A stretch of DNA of 40,109 nucleotides from a virus. The stretch's first letter is position 1; the number at the start of each line of letters is the position of its first letter. The stretch spans positions 1 through 40,109 of IMG/VR virus record IMGVR_UViG_3300032163_000043, one strand, 5' to 3'. This document shows, piece after piece, positions 13,445 through 21,869 of the stretch. A program made the position numbers and the translations under genes. The notes below the pieces were generated by a model. It was not told the origin of the DNA, searched no databases, and saw nothing but the letters and a program-made list of their open reading frames with translations.

Positions 13445-13783
13445 ATGGCCTGGACTTCAATCACGAACCCGCTCGACCCGCCCGGCCCGATCCCGTACGG
13501 GGATCGCTACATGACGCTCCGCGAGGTCGTCCCTGACAGCTCCTGGCTTGCCGCCGGTGAAGCACTCACCTACGGGCAGCTTGGCTTCTCGAAAGCCCCG
13601 GACTGGGTTGAGGTACAGCCGACCGGAGGCTACGTCGCCGAGTACGACATCGCGAACGAAGTGCTGCTCGTCTACTGGGTCGATACGTCCGTTGACGGGG
13701 TCGCGCTGGCCGCCGTCGTGGACGGCACGAACCTGTCCGGGCGCACGTTCGTCGTCAAGGCGTACGGCAAGTACGCCGCGTAA
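13445..13783 (+). CDS. Probable virion decoration or fibre-associated protein, 112 aa
   Basis: ATG 13445 behind GAAAGGACACCCG. The sequence is beta-rich with many aromatic residues (PPGPIPYGDRYMTLREV, PDWVEVQPTGGYVAEYD, NEVLLVYWVDTSVDG, RTFVVKAYGKYAA). It lies within the head genes ahead of the scaffold, where decoration or head-fibre genes are commonly found. Function is inferred only. Confidence 0.55.
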   Translation: MAWTSITNPLDPPGPIPYGDRYMTLREVVPDSSWLAAGEALTYGQLGFSKAPDWVEVQPTGGYVAEYDIANEVLLVYWVDTSVDGVALAAVVDGTNLSGRTFVVKAYGKYAA

Positions 13784-13816
13784 CTTCCCTCCTGATCTGA
13801 AAGGAAACCCTTCGCT

Positions 13817-14791
13817 ATGAGAGTCAAGACTTCAATCACCCAGGCGGAGGATCGCCTTTCCCTGCGGCTGATCGGCGCCGGGGGAATCAACGTCAGTGTC
13901 GCAGACGACGGCATGGAGGCGGAGGCGACGATCCGGCTCGCGCAGAAGTCGGGGGTCAGCTACTTCGTGAACGCCACGAGCGGCCTGGACACGAACGACG
14001 GTCGCACCTGGGACACAGCGTTCCTGACGATGACCGCTGCGTTCGCCGCGATCGACTCCGGCGACACCATCTACTTCAACGGGAAGATCAAGGAGCAGCT
14101 CACGACTCCGGTGCAGGTGTTCGACGTGACCGTGGTCGGCGCGTCGAACCGTCCCCGTCATGCCGACCCAACCCCTGACGGCGGCCAGTCCGGCGCAACC
14201 TGGACGACGCGCGCTACTCCAGCCACGACTACCCCGCTTGTCAAGGTGCTGCAACAGGGATGGCGGTTTGAGAACATCCTGTTCGCGGGTCCCTCGGCCT
14301 CGTCGTGCGTGCTCGGCTTCCGGGACGGCGGTGCCGGAGACGCTGAGCGTGACGCCTCCCATCTGGAGCTGGTCGGCTGCCGGTTCGCTTCCGGCCAGGA
14401 CGGCTTCGAGTCGTCCGGCGGCTGCTACAACGTCGGCATCTACGGCTGCTCGTTCCATGACCTGACCGGCTATCCGATCAACCACACGGCCGGGGCGGGC
14501 ATCGCCGCCTCCTACCGCTGGCAGATCAAGGGCAACCGTTTCCAGGGGAACGCGAAATGGATCGACACGTTCAACGGGAACTCGTGGGAGATCACCGACA
14601 ACGTGGTCGTCAAGACCACGACGCCCGGCCTCGACACGAGCGGCGGCACCGGCGGCAACGCGATCCTCCGCAACGTGTTCGACATCGCCGCCGCCGACTT
14701 CGACCCTGTCGGCGGTTTCACCGGCCACGCGACCGACGTCTGGTCGAACTACCTGACCAACGCGATCGAGACCGGACTCCCGGCGAACTAA
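13817..14791 (+). CDS. Right-handed beta-helix (pectate-lyase-like) virion protein
   Basis: 324 aa from ATG 13817 with AAAGGAAACCC upstream. After a short N-terminal domain, the motif VSYFVNATSGLDTNDGRTWD starts a parallel beta-helix: repeated short strands with Gly, Asn and Asp turns (FENILFAG, LELVGCRFASG, NVGIYGCSFHD, WQIKGNRFQG, WEITDNVVV, NAILRNVFD). Such folds form trimeric tailspikes or capsid fibres that bind or cut polysaccharide. Its place in the head cluster, before the scaffold, favours a head fibre or capsid-attached depolymerase. No catalytic residues can be assigned by eye. Confidence 0.7.
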   Translation: MRVKTSITQAEDRLSLRLIGAGGINVSVADDGMEAEATIRLAQKSGVSYFVNATSGLDTNDGRTWDTAFLTMTAAFAAIDSGDTIYFNGKIKEQLTTPVQVFDVTVVGASNRPRHADPTPDGGQSGATWTTRATPATTTPLVKVLQQGWRFENILFAGPSASSCVLGFRDGGAGDAERDASHLELVGCRFASGQDGFESSGGCYNVGIYGCSFHDLTGYPINHTAGAGIAASYRWQIKGNRFQGNAKWIDTFNGNSWEITDNVVVKTTTPGLDTSGGTGGNAILRNVFDIAAADFDPVGGFTGHATDVWSNYLTNAIETGLPAN

Positions 14792-14809
14792 ACCACTAGG
14801 AGGGCAACG

Positions 14810-15616
14810 ATGAACAGTCTGAACATCATTGAGTTCGAGGCGACCGGCGACGGCGGCGCCGACACCTCGGGCGACTACGACGCTGTAGTCGCCGAAGCCG
14901 GAGCCGAGGGCGGGGCCGTCTCCTCGCCCGCTGCGACGGAACCCGCCGAGGAGACCGGCGCGGCGGCAGCGGAGGCGCCCTCCTCCGTGGAGGAGGCGAC
15001 CCCGCCCTGGGCTCCCGATCAGGAAACCTGGGAGGACATGCAGGCGCTCACCGGCGCGCTTGCGCAGGTTCTCAGCCAGCCCGGCCAGGAAGCCGCGGCG
15101 GAACCGACGTTCGAGTTCGACCCGCTCGACCCGAACGCCGGGGAGACGCTTCAGAGCTACGTTGACCAGCGCGTCGAGCAGCTCGTCTCCGCACGTCTCG
15201 CCGACATCACCCCGGTCGTCGAGAAAGCAAGGTTCGCTGAGGCCAACGAGATCAAGGACGGGCTGCTCGACACGTACGCCGGGCAGATCGACGGGTTCGA
15301 GAAAGACAACCCGGTCTTCCGCAGCGGTGCCGAGTACGCGGCCTCGGCGATGCTCGACCAGGTGAAAGCCGAACTGGGCCTCGACCCGAGCCAACCTTCA
15401 CGTAGGGCAGCGGAGGTCGCGTTGAAACGCGGTGCCGAATGGTTCGCCGGGATCGCGAAAGCACAGCGGAAGGCCGGGGTGGAAGCCTATATCGCCGAGG
15501 CTAAGACGATCGCCGAAGCCCCTGGCAGTCTCGGAGTGACCGGCGGCGGCATCGAGGGCATCGAGCCGACCGACGATTACGACGAAGTGCTCAACCGCAT
15601 GCTCGCCCGCTCCTAA
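14810..15616 (+). CDS. Scaffolding protein
   Basis: 268 aa from ATG 14810 behind AGGAGGGCAACG. The first 75 residues are acidic and disordered (Ala/Glu/Pro/Gly). The middle and C-terminus are helical and charged (AGETLQSYVDQRVEQLV, AEWFAGIAKAQRKAGVE). Composition and position directly before the major coat gene are those of internal scaffolds that guide procapsid assembly and then exit. A hairpin terminator separates it from the coat gene. Confidence 0.75.
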   Translation: MNSLNIIEFEATGDGGADTSGDYDAVVAEAGAEGGAVSSPAATEPAEETGAAAAEAPSSVEEATPPWAPDQETWEDMQALTGALAQVLSQPGQEAAAEPTFEFDPLDPNAGETLQSYVDQRVEQLVSARLADITPVVEKARFAEANEIKDGLLDTYAGQIDGFEKDNPVFRSGAEYAASAMLDQVKAELGLDPSQPSRRAAEVALKRGAEWFAGIAKAQRKAGVEAYIAEAKTIAEAPGSLGVTGGGIEGIEPTDDYDEVLNRMLARS

Positions 15617-15650
15617 CCAGAGCATCCAACCTCTACCCCTCGGCAAATCG

Positions 15651-15678
15651 GGCCGTCCCACCGGGCGGCCTTTCTGTT
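15651..15678 (+). terminator. Hairpin terminator or processing site before the coat gene
   Basis: An 8-bp stem, GGCCGTCC (15651-15658) with GGGCGGCC (15663-15670), has one G-U pair, a 4-nt loop and a following TTTCTGTT. It lies 38 bases before the coat start with no obvious promoter after it, so partial termination or 3'-end protection of the scaffold message is more likely than full termination. Confidence 0.6.
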
Positions 15679-15708
15679 GACCCCGATCACAGTAGGAGGT
15701 ATGGCCCG

Positions 15709-16962
15709 ATGGCCGATGTCACCACCACTAACTACGCGGACGCTCTCTACAACTTCCGCGTCGCCATGCAGAAGAACTACCGCAAACGGCATGTGCTGAT
15801 CTCACAGCTCAAGCGGGTCGCCCCACAGGAGGTCTTCTCCGGCGGCGACGAGGCACGCATCCCGATCATCCTGAACAGCCTCCAGGGTGGCGGCAACCCC
15901 GGCGAGTCCGGGACGATCAACGTGCCGCACAGCTTCAACCTGGACAAGGCAACCTTCACGCTCGAGAACGTCGTGATGCCGATCGGGATCACGCTGAACG
16001 CGGAGGAGAACTCGAACGTCAACTCGGCCGCGCCCGCTCTGCGGACACTGGTTGAGGAGTGCGAGAACGCGTTGTCCGAGATCGTCAACGATCAGTTCAA
16101 CTGCCCCGGCGCGTTGCTCGCGTCGGTGTCGGCGAACACCACGTCGCCGAGCCTGACCGTCTACACGAACGCGGCGCTGACGAACTACGACCGGCTCCGT
16201 GCCGGCCGAGTCGTGGACATCCTCACCCGCTCGTCGGGTGCGAACCCCGGCAACGGGCTTCGCCGCAAGATCGACAGTGTGGACGAGGCGACCGGGATCA
16301 TCACGTTCGCGACCGCAGCCCAGGCATCCGACGGTGACTCCGGCAACATCACGTTCTCGAACACCGCTGGCCTCTACCTGCCCGGCACCTGGGGCAACGC
16401 GCTCCAGTCGCTCCATGACATCGCGTCCACGTCAGGCACGTTCGAGGGGATCGTCCGCTCCAGCGTGCAGGGCTGGCAGGCGATCGACGGCCGCAACGGC
16501 GACACCGACACGAAGATGCTGTCGGATGTGCTGATGGACTCGGCTGTCCGCCGTGGCCGCCGCACCGGCGGCTTCGCCTGGGAGTTCGCGATGGGCGAGC
16601 CTTCCGTCATCGACGGCTACAAGCAGTCGAAGTATGCGCAGACCCGCGTCAACCCGCAGATGAAGACGCTGTCCGGCGGGTTTGCCGGTATCGAGTACGT
16701 CCATGCGGGAGGCACGATCGCGATGATCGCGGAGGATCGCTTCGAGCGCGGCAAGCTCGTGTTGGTGCCGACCGAAGACATCGCCGTCTACCACGGCCCC
16801 GGCAACCCGTCCGGTCCCGAGTGGATCAAGGACACCGGCGGCCAGTGGCAGCGGTTCGCCCGGACGCTGACGAAGGAAGCGTGGTGGAGGGACAACCTTC
16901 AGCTCGCCGCGAAGCGCTGCAACCGCGTCGTCTTCCTCGACGACCTCGACGAAGCCGCGTGA
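15709..16962 (+). CDS. Major capsid protein
   Basis: 417 aa from ATG 15709 behind AGTAGGAGGTATGGCCCG. Position after the scaffold, length, and sequence (ADVTTTNYADALYNFRVAMQ start; IPIILNSLQGGGNPGESG; FTLENVVMPIGITLNAEENS; a C-terminal NLQLAAKRCNRVVFLDDL) fit an HK97-fold coat, probably of the group found in short-tailed actinophages. An inserted beta domain around residues 135-230 may form a surface feature. Hairpins flank the gene on both sides. Confidence 0.85.
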   Translation: MADVTTTNYADALYNFRVAMQKNYRKRHVLISQLKRVAPQEVFSGGDEARIPIILNSLQGGGNPGESGTINVPHSFNLDKATFTLENVVMPIGITLNAEENSNVNSAAPALRTLVEECENALSEIVNDQFNCPGALLASVSANTTSPSLTVYTNAALTNYDRLRAGRVVDILTRSSGANPGNGLRRKIDSVDEATGIITFATAAQASDGDSGNITFSNTAGLYLPGTWGNALQSLHDIASTSGTFEGIVRSSVQGWQAIDGRNGDTDTKMLSDVLMDSAVRRGRRTGGFAWEFAMGEPSVIDGYKQSKYAQTRVNPQMKTLSGGFAGIEYVHAGGTIAMIAEDRFERGKLVLVPTEDIAVYHGPGNPSGPEWIKDTGGQWQRFARTLTKEAWWRDNLQLAAKRCNRVVFLDDLDEAA

Positions 16963-16963
16963 T

Positions 16964-17025
16964 CTAGACCCGCATCCTAGGGCGGCCGGCAGCGTCCGGC
17001 CGCCCCTTCCTCAAGGGGGGTCTAG
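16964..17025 (+). terminator. Strong nested hairpin after the coat gene
   Basis: A perfect 10-bp stem, GGGCGGCCGG (16980-16989) with CCGGCCGCCC (16996-17005), has a 6-nt loop and is followed by CTTCCTC. It sits inside an outer 8-bp inverted repeat CTAGACCC (16964-16971) and GGGTCTAG (17018-17025). The outer arm covers part of the AAGGGGGG ribosome site of the next gene, so the structure may both terminate and limit translation downstream. Confidence 0.7.
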
Positions 17026-17026
17026 G

Positions 17027-17494
17027 TTGGGCTACGTCGTCTCAAAGCACGGTGGGAACCTGCTCGTCGCGGCTGAGGCCGTTGACGAGCGCTCGATTTC
17101 GCACGCGCTCAGCCGCATCCCGAACCCTCACGGCAGGTTGTTCCTCGACGTGGACGTGAACGAGCAGTACCGCTGCGTCGAATACAAGGTGCGGTTGCGG
17201 CTCTCGACGGGTGAGGCTCCGTTCGTGACCGCCTGGCGTGACGAGCAGGGCAGGCCGTTGCCGCTTTCCTCAGCCCTGACCGAGCATGTGAAGATGCTGA
17301 TCGAGACGGACACGCTTCGGCAGGCGACAGAGCACAACCGACGCTTCCGCGAGTCCTCAGTCAAGGACATGGGCGATGAGGTGGAGGAGATCGCCCGCGA
17401 CATGCTCCCGTACATTCAGGGGCGCAAAAGCTCGCCGTTGCACCGCAGCGTCAGCTTGCGAATGGCGCGCTCGCGCACGGGCAGGGGCCGGTAA
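17027..17494 (+). CDS. Hypothetical 155-aa head-completion candidate
   Basis: Starts at TTG 17027, one base after the outer repeat of the coat hairpin, with AAGGGGGG as ribosome site. The N-terminal half is strand-rich (GYVVSKHGGNLLVAAEAV, GRLFLDVDVNEQYRCVEYK). The C-terminal half is a charged helix ending in a basic tail (RMARSRTGRGR). It lies between coat and adaptor and could be a capsid cement or DNA-binding head protein. No family is recognised. Confidence 0.55.
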   Translation: MGYVVSKHGGNLLVAAEAVDERSISHALSRIPNPHGRLFLDVDVNEQYRCVEYKVRLRLSTGEAPFVTAWRDEQGRPLPLSSALTEHVKMLIETDTLRQATEHNRRFRESSVKDMGDEVEEIARDMLPYIQGRKSSPLHRSVSLRMARSRTGRGR

Positions 17495-18111
17495 TGAGCA
17501 CCTTCCTCGAGCTTCAAGATGCGGTGATGCTGAACCTGCTCGACGAGTCGGATCGAGCGAACGCCAAGACGTACATCAACCACCGCTACGGCTGGATCCT
17601 CGCGTTGGAGGAATGGTCGTTCCTGAACGACACCGCCAACGTCACCGTCACCGCCGGCTCCCAGACGGTGACGGGGCTGCCGTCGGACTTCGGCATCCCG
17701 ATCGGCTTGTGGGACTCCGACGGGAACCCGCTCAAGGCGTACTCGGACTGGCGCGCGTTCCTTTCCCGCTACAACGCGAACCTGGGTGACTCGGGCACAT
17801 CGGAGGCGTACACGGTGATCGGCTCCTCCATGCTTGTCGGCCCGACCCCGGACACGACCGCCACGGACTTTCTGCTCGCCTACGAGCTGGAGGGGGCGGC
17901 GATGGCCGCCGACAACGAGGTGCCGATCATCCCGTCGCTCTTCCATGTCGCGTTGATCCACGGTGGCCGGGCGGAAGCGATGAAGATGGCGCACAACCAG
18001 ACCTGGCAGGCCGTGGAGCAGGACTTCCTCGCCTCGATCGACGCAATGCGCCGCCGTTATCTCGCCGGCGTGCGCTCCACCGGGGAGCAGATCCCGGCGT
18101 ACCGGCCCTGA
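17494..18111 (+). CDS. Head-to-tail adaptor protein
   Basis: 205 aa from ATG 17494, overlapping the previous TAA by 1 nt. It opens with a helix (TFLELQDAVMLNLLDES), then INHRYGWILALEEWSFLNDT and a beta segment (VTVTAGSQTVTGLPSDF), and a C-terminal helix (QDFLASIDAMRRRYLAGV). This architecture is typical of the adaptor ring below the portal in podovirus-like phages (P22 gp4 or T7 gp11 type). Placement before the large beta-propeller-like nozzle supports it. Confidence 0.7.
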   Translation: MSTFLELQDAVMLNLLDESDRANAKTYINHRYGWILALEEWSFLNDTANVTVTAGSQTVTGLPSDFGIPIGLWDSDGNPLKAYSDWRAFLSRYNANLGDSGTSEAYTVIGSSMLVGPTPDTTATDFLLAYELEGAAMAADNEVPIIPSLFHVALIHGGRAEAMKMAHNQTWQAVEQDFLASIDAMRRRYLAGVRSTGEQIPAYRP

Positions 18112-18113
18112 CG

Positions 18114-19649
18114 ATGGCTGTCTCGGCAGGCCCACGCCCGCAGATCCTCCGCATCCGTGACGCCTCCGGCGGGCTCAACCTTCGAGATGCGCAGGTGTCA
18201 CTGGCACCGAACGAGTCTCCCGACACCTGGAACTGCACGATGGACGAACGGGGAGCGGTCGGCAAGAGGCTCGGCTACGAGAAACAGAACCCCGACCCGT
18301 ACGGTGGCGGCTTCGTCAAGAACGAGTTCTACTGGGAGTCCGGGCAGGTGCTCATCACCCAGGCCGGAGCGAAGCTCTACAAGAGCAACTCGACAACGGA
18401 GTTCAAGACGTTCACGACGTCGGCCCGTTGCGGCTTCGCCGACTTCCTCGTCAGCGGCCCCGCGAACCGCCTCTACTTCATTCACCCGATCGACGGGCTC
18501 TTCCACTACGACGGGACGACTGTCACAGCGGTCGGCGACCCGGACGCGCCCAAGGGCGACGTGCTGCTCGCCTGGCAGAACAAGCTGTTCGCCGCCGGCA
18601 ACCCCGGCACAGGCGCAGGGCCACGGGTCAGTTGGAGCGCGCTTGCGGACGGCACGACCTGGGGGGCGTCCGACTACAACGACCTGCGCGAGAAAGACGG
18701 CGAGAAGGTCGTCTGCCTGGCCGGATCGAGCGGCGTTGACGTCCAGGGCCGGCAGGGGATGATCGCCTGCAAGCTCGAATCTGCCTACCGGATCATCGAC
18801 TCGGCAACGGGCGAGTACGTGACGCTCGACACGGCGGTCGGCGCGGCCTCCGCGCTGGCGGCGGTCAACGCGAACGGCCGCACCTACGTGATCTCGCAGG
18901 CGGGGATCTTCTCAACGGACGGTCTCTCCCCGATGCGGGAAGAATCGGAACGGCTGCGCCCGCTGTTCACACCCGGCAGGCTGAACTTCGCGCAGCTCGC
19001 GTTGTTCGCCGCCGGAACCGTCAACGGCCGCTGCTACTTCTCCGTTCCGCAGGCCGCGGCGACAGAGAACGACCTCGCGTTCGAGCTGCACCCGAAACAG
19101 AAATGGATCGTGCCGCGCTCCGACGCCATGTCGTGTTACGCAACCTACGGGAAGAACGACGAATACCTCGTCGGCGGCTCCCCAGCGGTGACCGGGCAGG
19201 TGTACCGGCTGTTGAAGACCGGCGGCGATGATACCGCTGCAATCGCTTCGCGTTGGCAGTCGCGCTGGTTCGAGCCTGCCGACGGCCTGCTCGCGTCCCT
19301 GCTCGAAATGCAGATCCTCGGCCGCACCGAAGGGCAGGCTGACCTCACGATCCGTAAGGACTACGACGCCAGCGGCGGCGAGTCCCGCACACTCGACATC
19401 GGCGCGTCCCTGGGCGAGTGGGACACAGGGCTGCTGTGGGACGACGGGCACCTGTGGGGGCCAGCCAAGATCCAGGAGTACCAGAAGGTCTACTCATTGG
19501 GCACTTGCCGGGCGTTCTCGCTGATCGTTGAGGAAACCTCCGCTCTGGTTGGAACGGGCACTCAGTACCTGCAACAAGGCACCGCGCCAGAGGTTGGGGC
19601 CTGGGCGATATACGGATGGGATCTCAAGTACACCACGCTCGGCGGATAA
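18114..19649 (+). CDS. Tail nozzle / hub protein with beta-propeller repeats
   Basis: 511 aa from ATG 18114. The sequence is made of repeated strand blocks (NRLYFIHPIDGLFHYDGTTV, DVLLAWQNKLFAAGNPG, GRTYVISQAGIFSTDGLSP, GRCYFSVPQAAATEN) typical of a beta-propeller. Early RIRDASGGLNLRDAQVSLAP resembles the N-terminus of P22 gp10-like nozzle proteins, which close the portal channel and carry fibres. There are no long-tail genes nearby, consistent with a short tail. Confidence 0.7.
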   Translation: MAVSAGPRPQILRIRDASGGLNLRDAQVSLAPNESPDTWNCTMDERGAVGKRLGYEKQNPDPYGGGFVKNEFYWESGQVLITQAGAKLYKSNSTTEFKTFTTSARCGFADFLVSGPANRLYFIHPIDGLFHYDGTTVTAVGDPDAPKGDVLLAWQNKLFAAGNPGTGAGPRVSWSALADGTTWGASDYNDLREKDGEKVVCLAGSSGVDVQGRQGMIACKLESAYRIIDSATGEYVTLDTAVGAASALAAVNANGRTYVISQAGIFSTDGLSPMREESERLRPLFTPGRLNFAQLALFAAGTVNGRCYFSVPQAAATENDLAFELHPKQKWIVPRSDAMSCYATYGKNDEYLVGGSPAVTGQVYRLLKTGGDDTAAIASRWQSRWFEPADGLLASLLEMQILGRTEGQADLTIRKDYDASGGESRTLDIGASLGEWDTGLLWDDGHLWGPAKIQEYQKVYSLGTCRAFSLIVEETSALVGTGTQYLQQGTAPEVGAWAIYGWDLKYTTLGG

Positions 19650-19659
19650 GGAGACCACT

Positions 19660-20400
19660 TTGCCTACGATCGCACTGACCCCAATTCCTGCGGGTGAGAT
19701 GAAGCGTGCGCCGCTGAACGTCTGGGCCGTGGACATCCAGACGGCCGTGAACGGCCTGGACGGAACTAACTTCCTGGCCGGTACGTTGGCCGCCGACCAC
19801 ATCTTCCGCGCCCGCGTTTCGGGGGACTCGAACCCGCGCGTTGCGATCCAGTCCGACGGGAAGTTCGTCTGGGGGTCGGGTGCGGGCGTGGGCGACACCA
19901 ACCTCTACCGCTCCGCAGCCGACACGCTGAAGACGGACGATGCGTTCAAGTCTGCGCTTGCGATCATGGCCCGAGACGGAGTGGCCGCCGAGCAGGTCAA
20001 TATGGGGAACATGGGGCCGAGTGGTGAGGCAGGATTTACCTTCGGAACGGCTGCTGACACCAACCTCTACCGCTCCGCCGCCAACGTGCTGAAGACGGAC
20101 GACTACTTCTCGTCCGAGCTAGGCATTCAGATTCTGAATGACGCGGGAACAGGGGTAAGCGGTATTCGTTTCGGGGCGTCTGCCGACACCAACCTCTACC
20201 GCTCCGCTGCCGACACGCTGAAGACGGACGACGGGATAATCGGTGCGGGAGGACTTGCGACGCTGACAAAGGCCGGTGTCCCGTCAGACGCCGACGTGGT
20301 AGCGGGGATGCAAGTCAGTGGCGCGATGATCCTCGACACCACGAACAGCCGCATCTACTTCAGGGTTGGCTCCACCTGGAAATACGCGGCACTCACATGA
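19660..20400 (+). CDS. Tail fibre-like protein with three internal repeats
   Basis: 246 aa from TTG 19660 behind GGATAAGGAGACCAC. The N-terminus (LTPIPAGEMKRAPLNVWAV, DIQTAVNGLDGTNFLAGTL) is a common virion-attachment start of phage fibres. Three copies of DTNLYRSAADTLKTDD alternate with variable segments, and the C-terminus (LDTTNSRIYFRVGSTWKYA) resembles a fibre tip. It likely forms a trimeric fibre or short spike attached to the nozzle. The segment between repeats 1 and 3 is less G/C-ending than its surroundings. Confidence 0.7.
   Translation: MPTIALTPIPAGEMKRAPLNVWAVDIQTAVNGLDGTNFLAGTLAADHIFRARVSGDSNPRVAIQSDGKFVWGSGAGVGDTNLYRSAADTLKTDDAFKSALAIMARDGVAAEQVNMGNMGPSGEAGFTFGTAADTNLYRSAANVLKTDDYFSSELGIQILNDAGTGVSGIRFGASADTNLYRSAADTLKTDDGIIGAGGLATLTKAGVPSDADVVAGMQVSGAMILDTTNSRIYFRVGSTWKYAALT
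19894..20231 (+). repeat. Three 47-bp dispersed repeats within the fibre gene
   Basis: Near-identical 47-bp units lie at 19894-19940, 20056-20102 and 20185-20231, coding DTNLYRSAADTLKTDD with only a few substitutions. The spacing differs (162 and 129 bp) and the intervening segments are unrelated, so the repeats mark exchangeable blocks. Confidence 0.85.
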
Positions 20401-20591
20401 TCGTCCGGCCCTACAAGTACCTCGTCGTCGCCGTCCTTCAGGAACTCGACGACGACGGTCACGTGATCGGTGAGCGGGCGACCGAGCAGAACGTCATCTA
20501 CGGATCGGATGCGCTCGCAACATGGGCGGAAGACTTCGACACGTCGCTTGCCGCGATGCAGACAGCCGAACAGCAGGAGGAGGTGGGCTAA
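20397..20591 (+). CDS. Hypothetical 64-aa acidic protein
   Basis: ATG 20397 overlaps the fibre stop as ATGA. It has an N-terminal strand pair (RPYKYLVVAVLQELDDDGHV) and a helical acidic C-terminus (AEDFDTSLAAMQTAEQQEEV). It might be a fibre chaperone given its coupling to the fibre gene, but this is guesswork. Confidence 0.6.
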   Translation: MIVRPYKYLVVAVLQELDDDGHVIGERATEQNVIYGSDALATWAEDFDTSLAAMQTAEQQEEVG

Positions 20592-21869
20592 ATGAAGATC
20601 GAGACCTACGGGTTCAGCCCGATCACCCGGAACCTGGCCGCGCCGAAGAAGCCGCGCGTCATCTCCTACCTGTCGCATGGCGCGACCGCGCCGAGGCCGA
20701 CCCCGTACGCGCGCACCACCCCCGGCTACGGCGGCCCCTGGAACCCGGACGACACGCCGAGGGCTTCCCCCATCGCGCCCCCGGTGGCCGCGCCTGAACT
20801 GGCACCGTCCCCCGCCCCTACTCCCGCTCCGGCCCCGGCACCGGCCCCGCCGTCGTCCGCAGCTCCTGTCCGTGACCCGAACGTCAACTATGAGTCCGAC
20901 CCGATCTTGCAGAAGGTGCGGCTGATGGCGCAGGGGATCCGTGACACCGCGCGCGCGTCGGCGCGCACGCGCAAGGTGGGACTGGCAACGCAGCTCGGGG
21001 ATACCGGCTTCGCCAGCGAGCTGGGCCTCTCGGCTGCCGAGCAGGCCGCCGCCGCAGCGAACCCCCTGTCGGACTTCGCGCAGCTCGGACAGGCAGAGCA
21101 GAAGTCCACCACGGCGCTCGAGGACGCGCTGAACAAGAGCAACCTCTATTTCTCCGGCCACCGTGGCACGCAGCTCGGCGAGCTCGCGCAGAACTTCCTC
21201 GGCCAGCGGGCGGGCGCGCTCGGGCAGGCACGGCAGGGGTACGCGGGCATCAACGCCGATCTGCTCGGCGCGCAGAGTTCGGCGGATCAGCAGGAGATGG
21301 ACGCGGAGGCCGCAGCGTACGGCAGGGCGCTCGACGCTTCACGGCTCGCTGCTCCTCCTGCCGTCACGCCGCCGGACGGCACTCCACCGCCGGACGGCAC
21401 TCCACCGCCGGACGGCACTCCACCGCCGGACGGCACGCCACCGCCGGACGGCACTCCACCGCCGGACGGCACTCCACCGCTCCTCCCGCCTGTTCTGCCC
21501 CTGCCGGGCAACTACGGTGCGACGCCTGTACCAGGGCGGCCGGGAGGCGTGCAGTCAGCGCCCGACCCGCTCGACGCGATCCTCGGAGTTGGGGGTGGCG
21601 GAGGGGGAGGTGGAGGCGGTGCAGATCTCGGGCCTGCCTCGGCTATCCGCGGCTACGGAGGCGCCACGGATCCGAACGAGCCGTTGTACGGCTCGGCCCT
21701 CAACAACCCAGGTGCCCGCCTGAACCCGCTGATCGCGGAGCTGCTCGGCCTCACCGTGGGAGGCGTGGCACCTGCACCGGGTGCTCCGGCTGCACCCGGC
21801 CCCGACCCGCTGATCCGTGAACTGCTTCGCGCCCGCAGTCGTGACCAGCGGCTAGGGCTCCTGGGCTAG
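20592..21869 (+). CDS. Pro-rich internal virion / tail-associated protein, 425 aa
   Basis: ATG 20592 follows AGGAGGAGGTGGGCTAA. Residues 60-95 are an Ala/Pro linker. The middle is helical (ILQKVRLMAQGIRDTARASA, SELGLSAAEQAAAAANPL). Residues 260-300 carry six PPPDGT repeats and about residues 333-344 a poly-Gly run. The C-terminus repeats PDPLIRELL-like motifs (ARLNPLIAELLGLTVG, GPDPLIRELLRARS). Low complexity and helix content fit the first of three ejection or internal core proteins. The stop shares the palindrome CTAG with the convergent leftward gene's stop. Confidence 0.55.
   Translation: MKIETYGFSPITRNLAAPKKPRVISYLSHGATAPRPTPYARTTPGYGGPWNPDDTPRASPIAPPVAAPELAPSPAPTPAPAPAPAPPSSAAPVRDPNVNYESDPILQKVRLMAQGIRDTARASARTRKVGLATQLGDTGFASELGLSAAEQAAAAANPLSDFAQLGQAEQKSTTALEDALNKSNLYFSGHRGTQLGELAQNFLGQRAGALGQARQGYAGINADLLGAQSSADQQEMDAEAAAYGRALDASRLAAPPAVTPPDGTPPPDGTPPPDGTPPPDGTPPPDGTPPPDGTPPLLPPVLPLPGNYGATPVPGRPGGVQSAPDPLDAILGVGGGGGGGGGGADLGPASAIRGYGGATDPNEPLYGSALNNPGARLNPLIAELLGLTVGGVAPAPGAPAAPGPDPLIRELLRARSRDQRLGLLG
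21369..21476 (+). repeat. Six tandem 18-bp units
   Basis: Six copies of CCGCCGGACGGCACTCCA run from 21369 to 21476; the fourth has one change. They encode Pro-Pro-Pro-Asp-Gly-Thr units. Each contains the short dyad CCG...CGG. This is a coding minisatellite, not a CRISPR array. Confidence 0.9.

Noticed and set aside
13832-15394. 520-codon leftward open frame opposite the beta-helix and scaffold genes
   Set aside because: Antisense shadow spanning two clear rightward genes, with no ribosome site or recognisable domain.
21369-21476. Six regular 18-bp repeats as a possible CRISPR array
   Set aside because: Units are contiguous with no spacers and encode PPPDGT repeats in frame.
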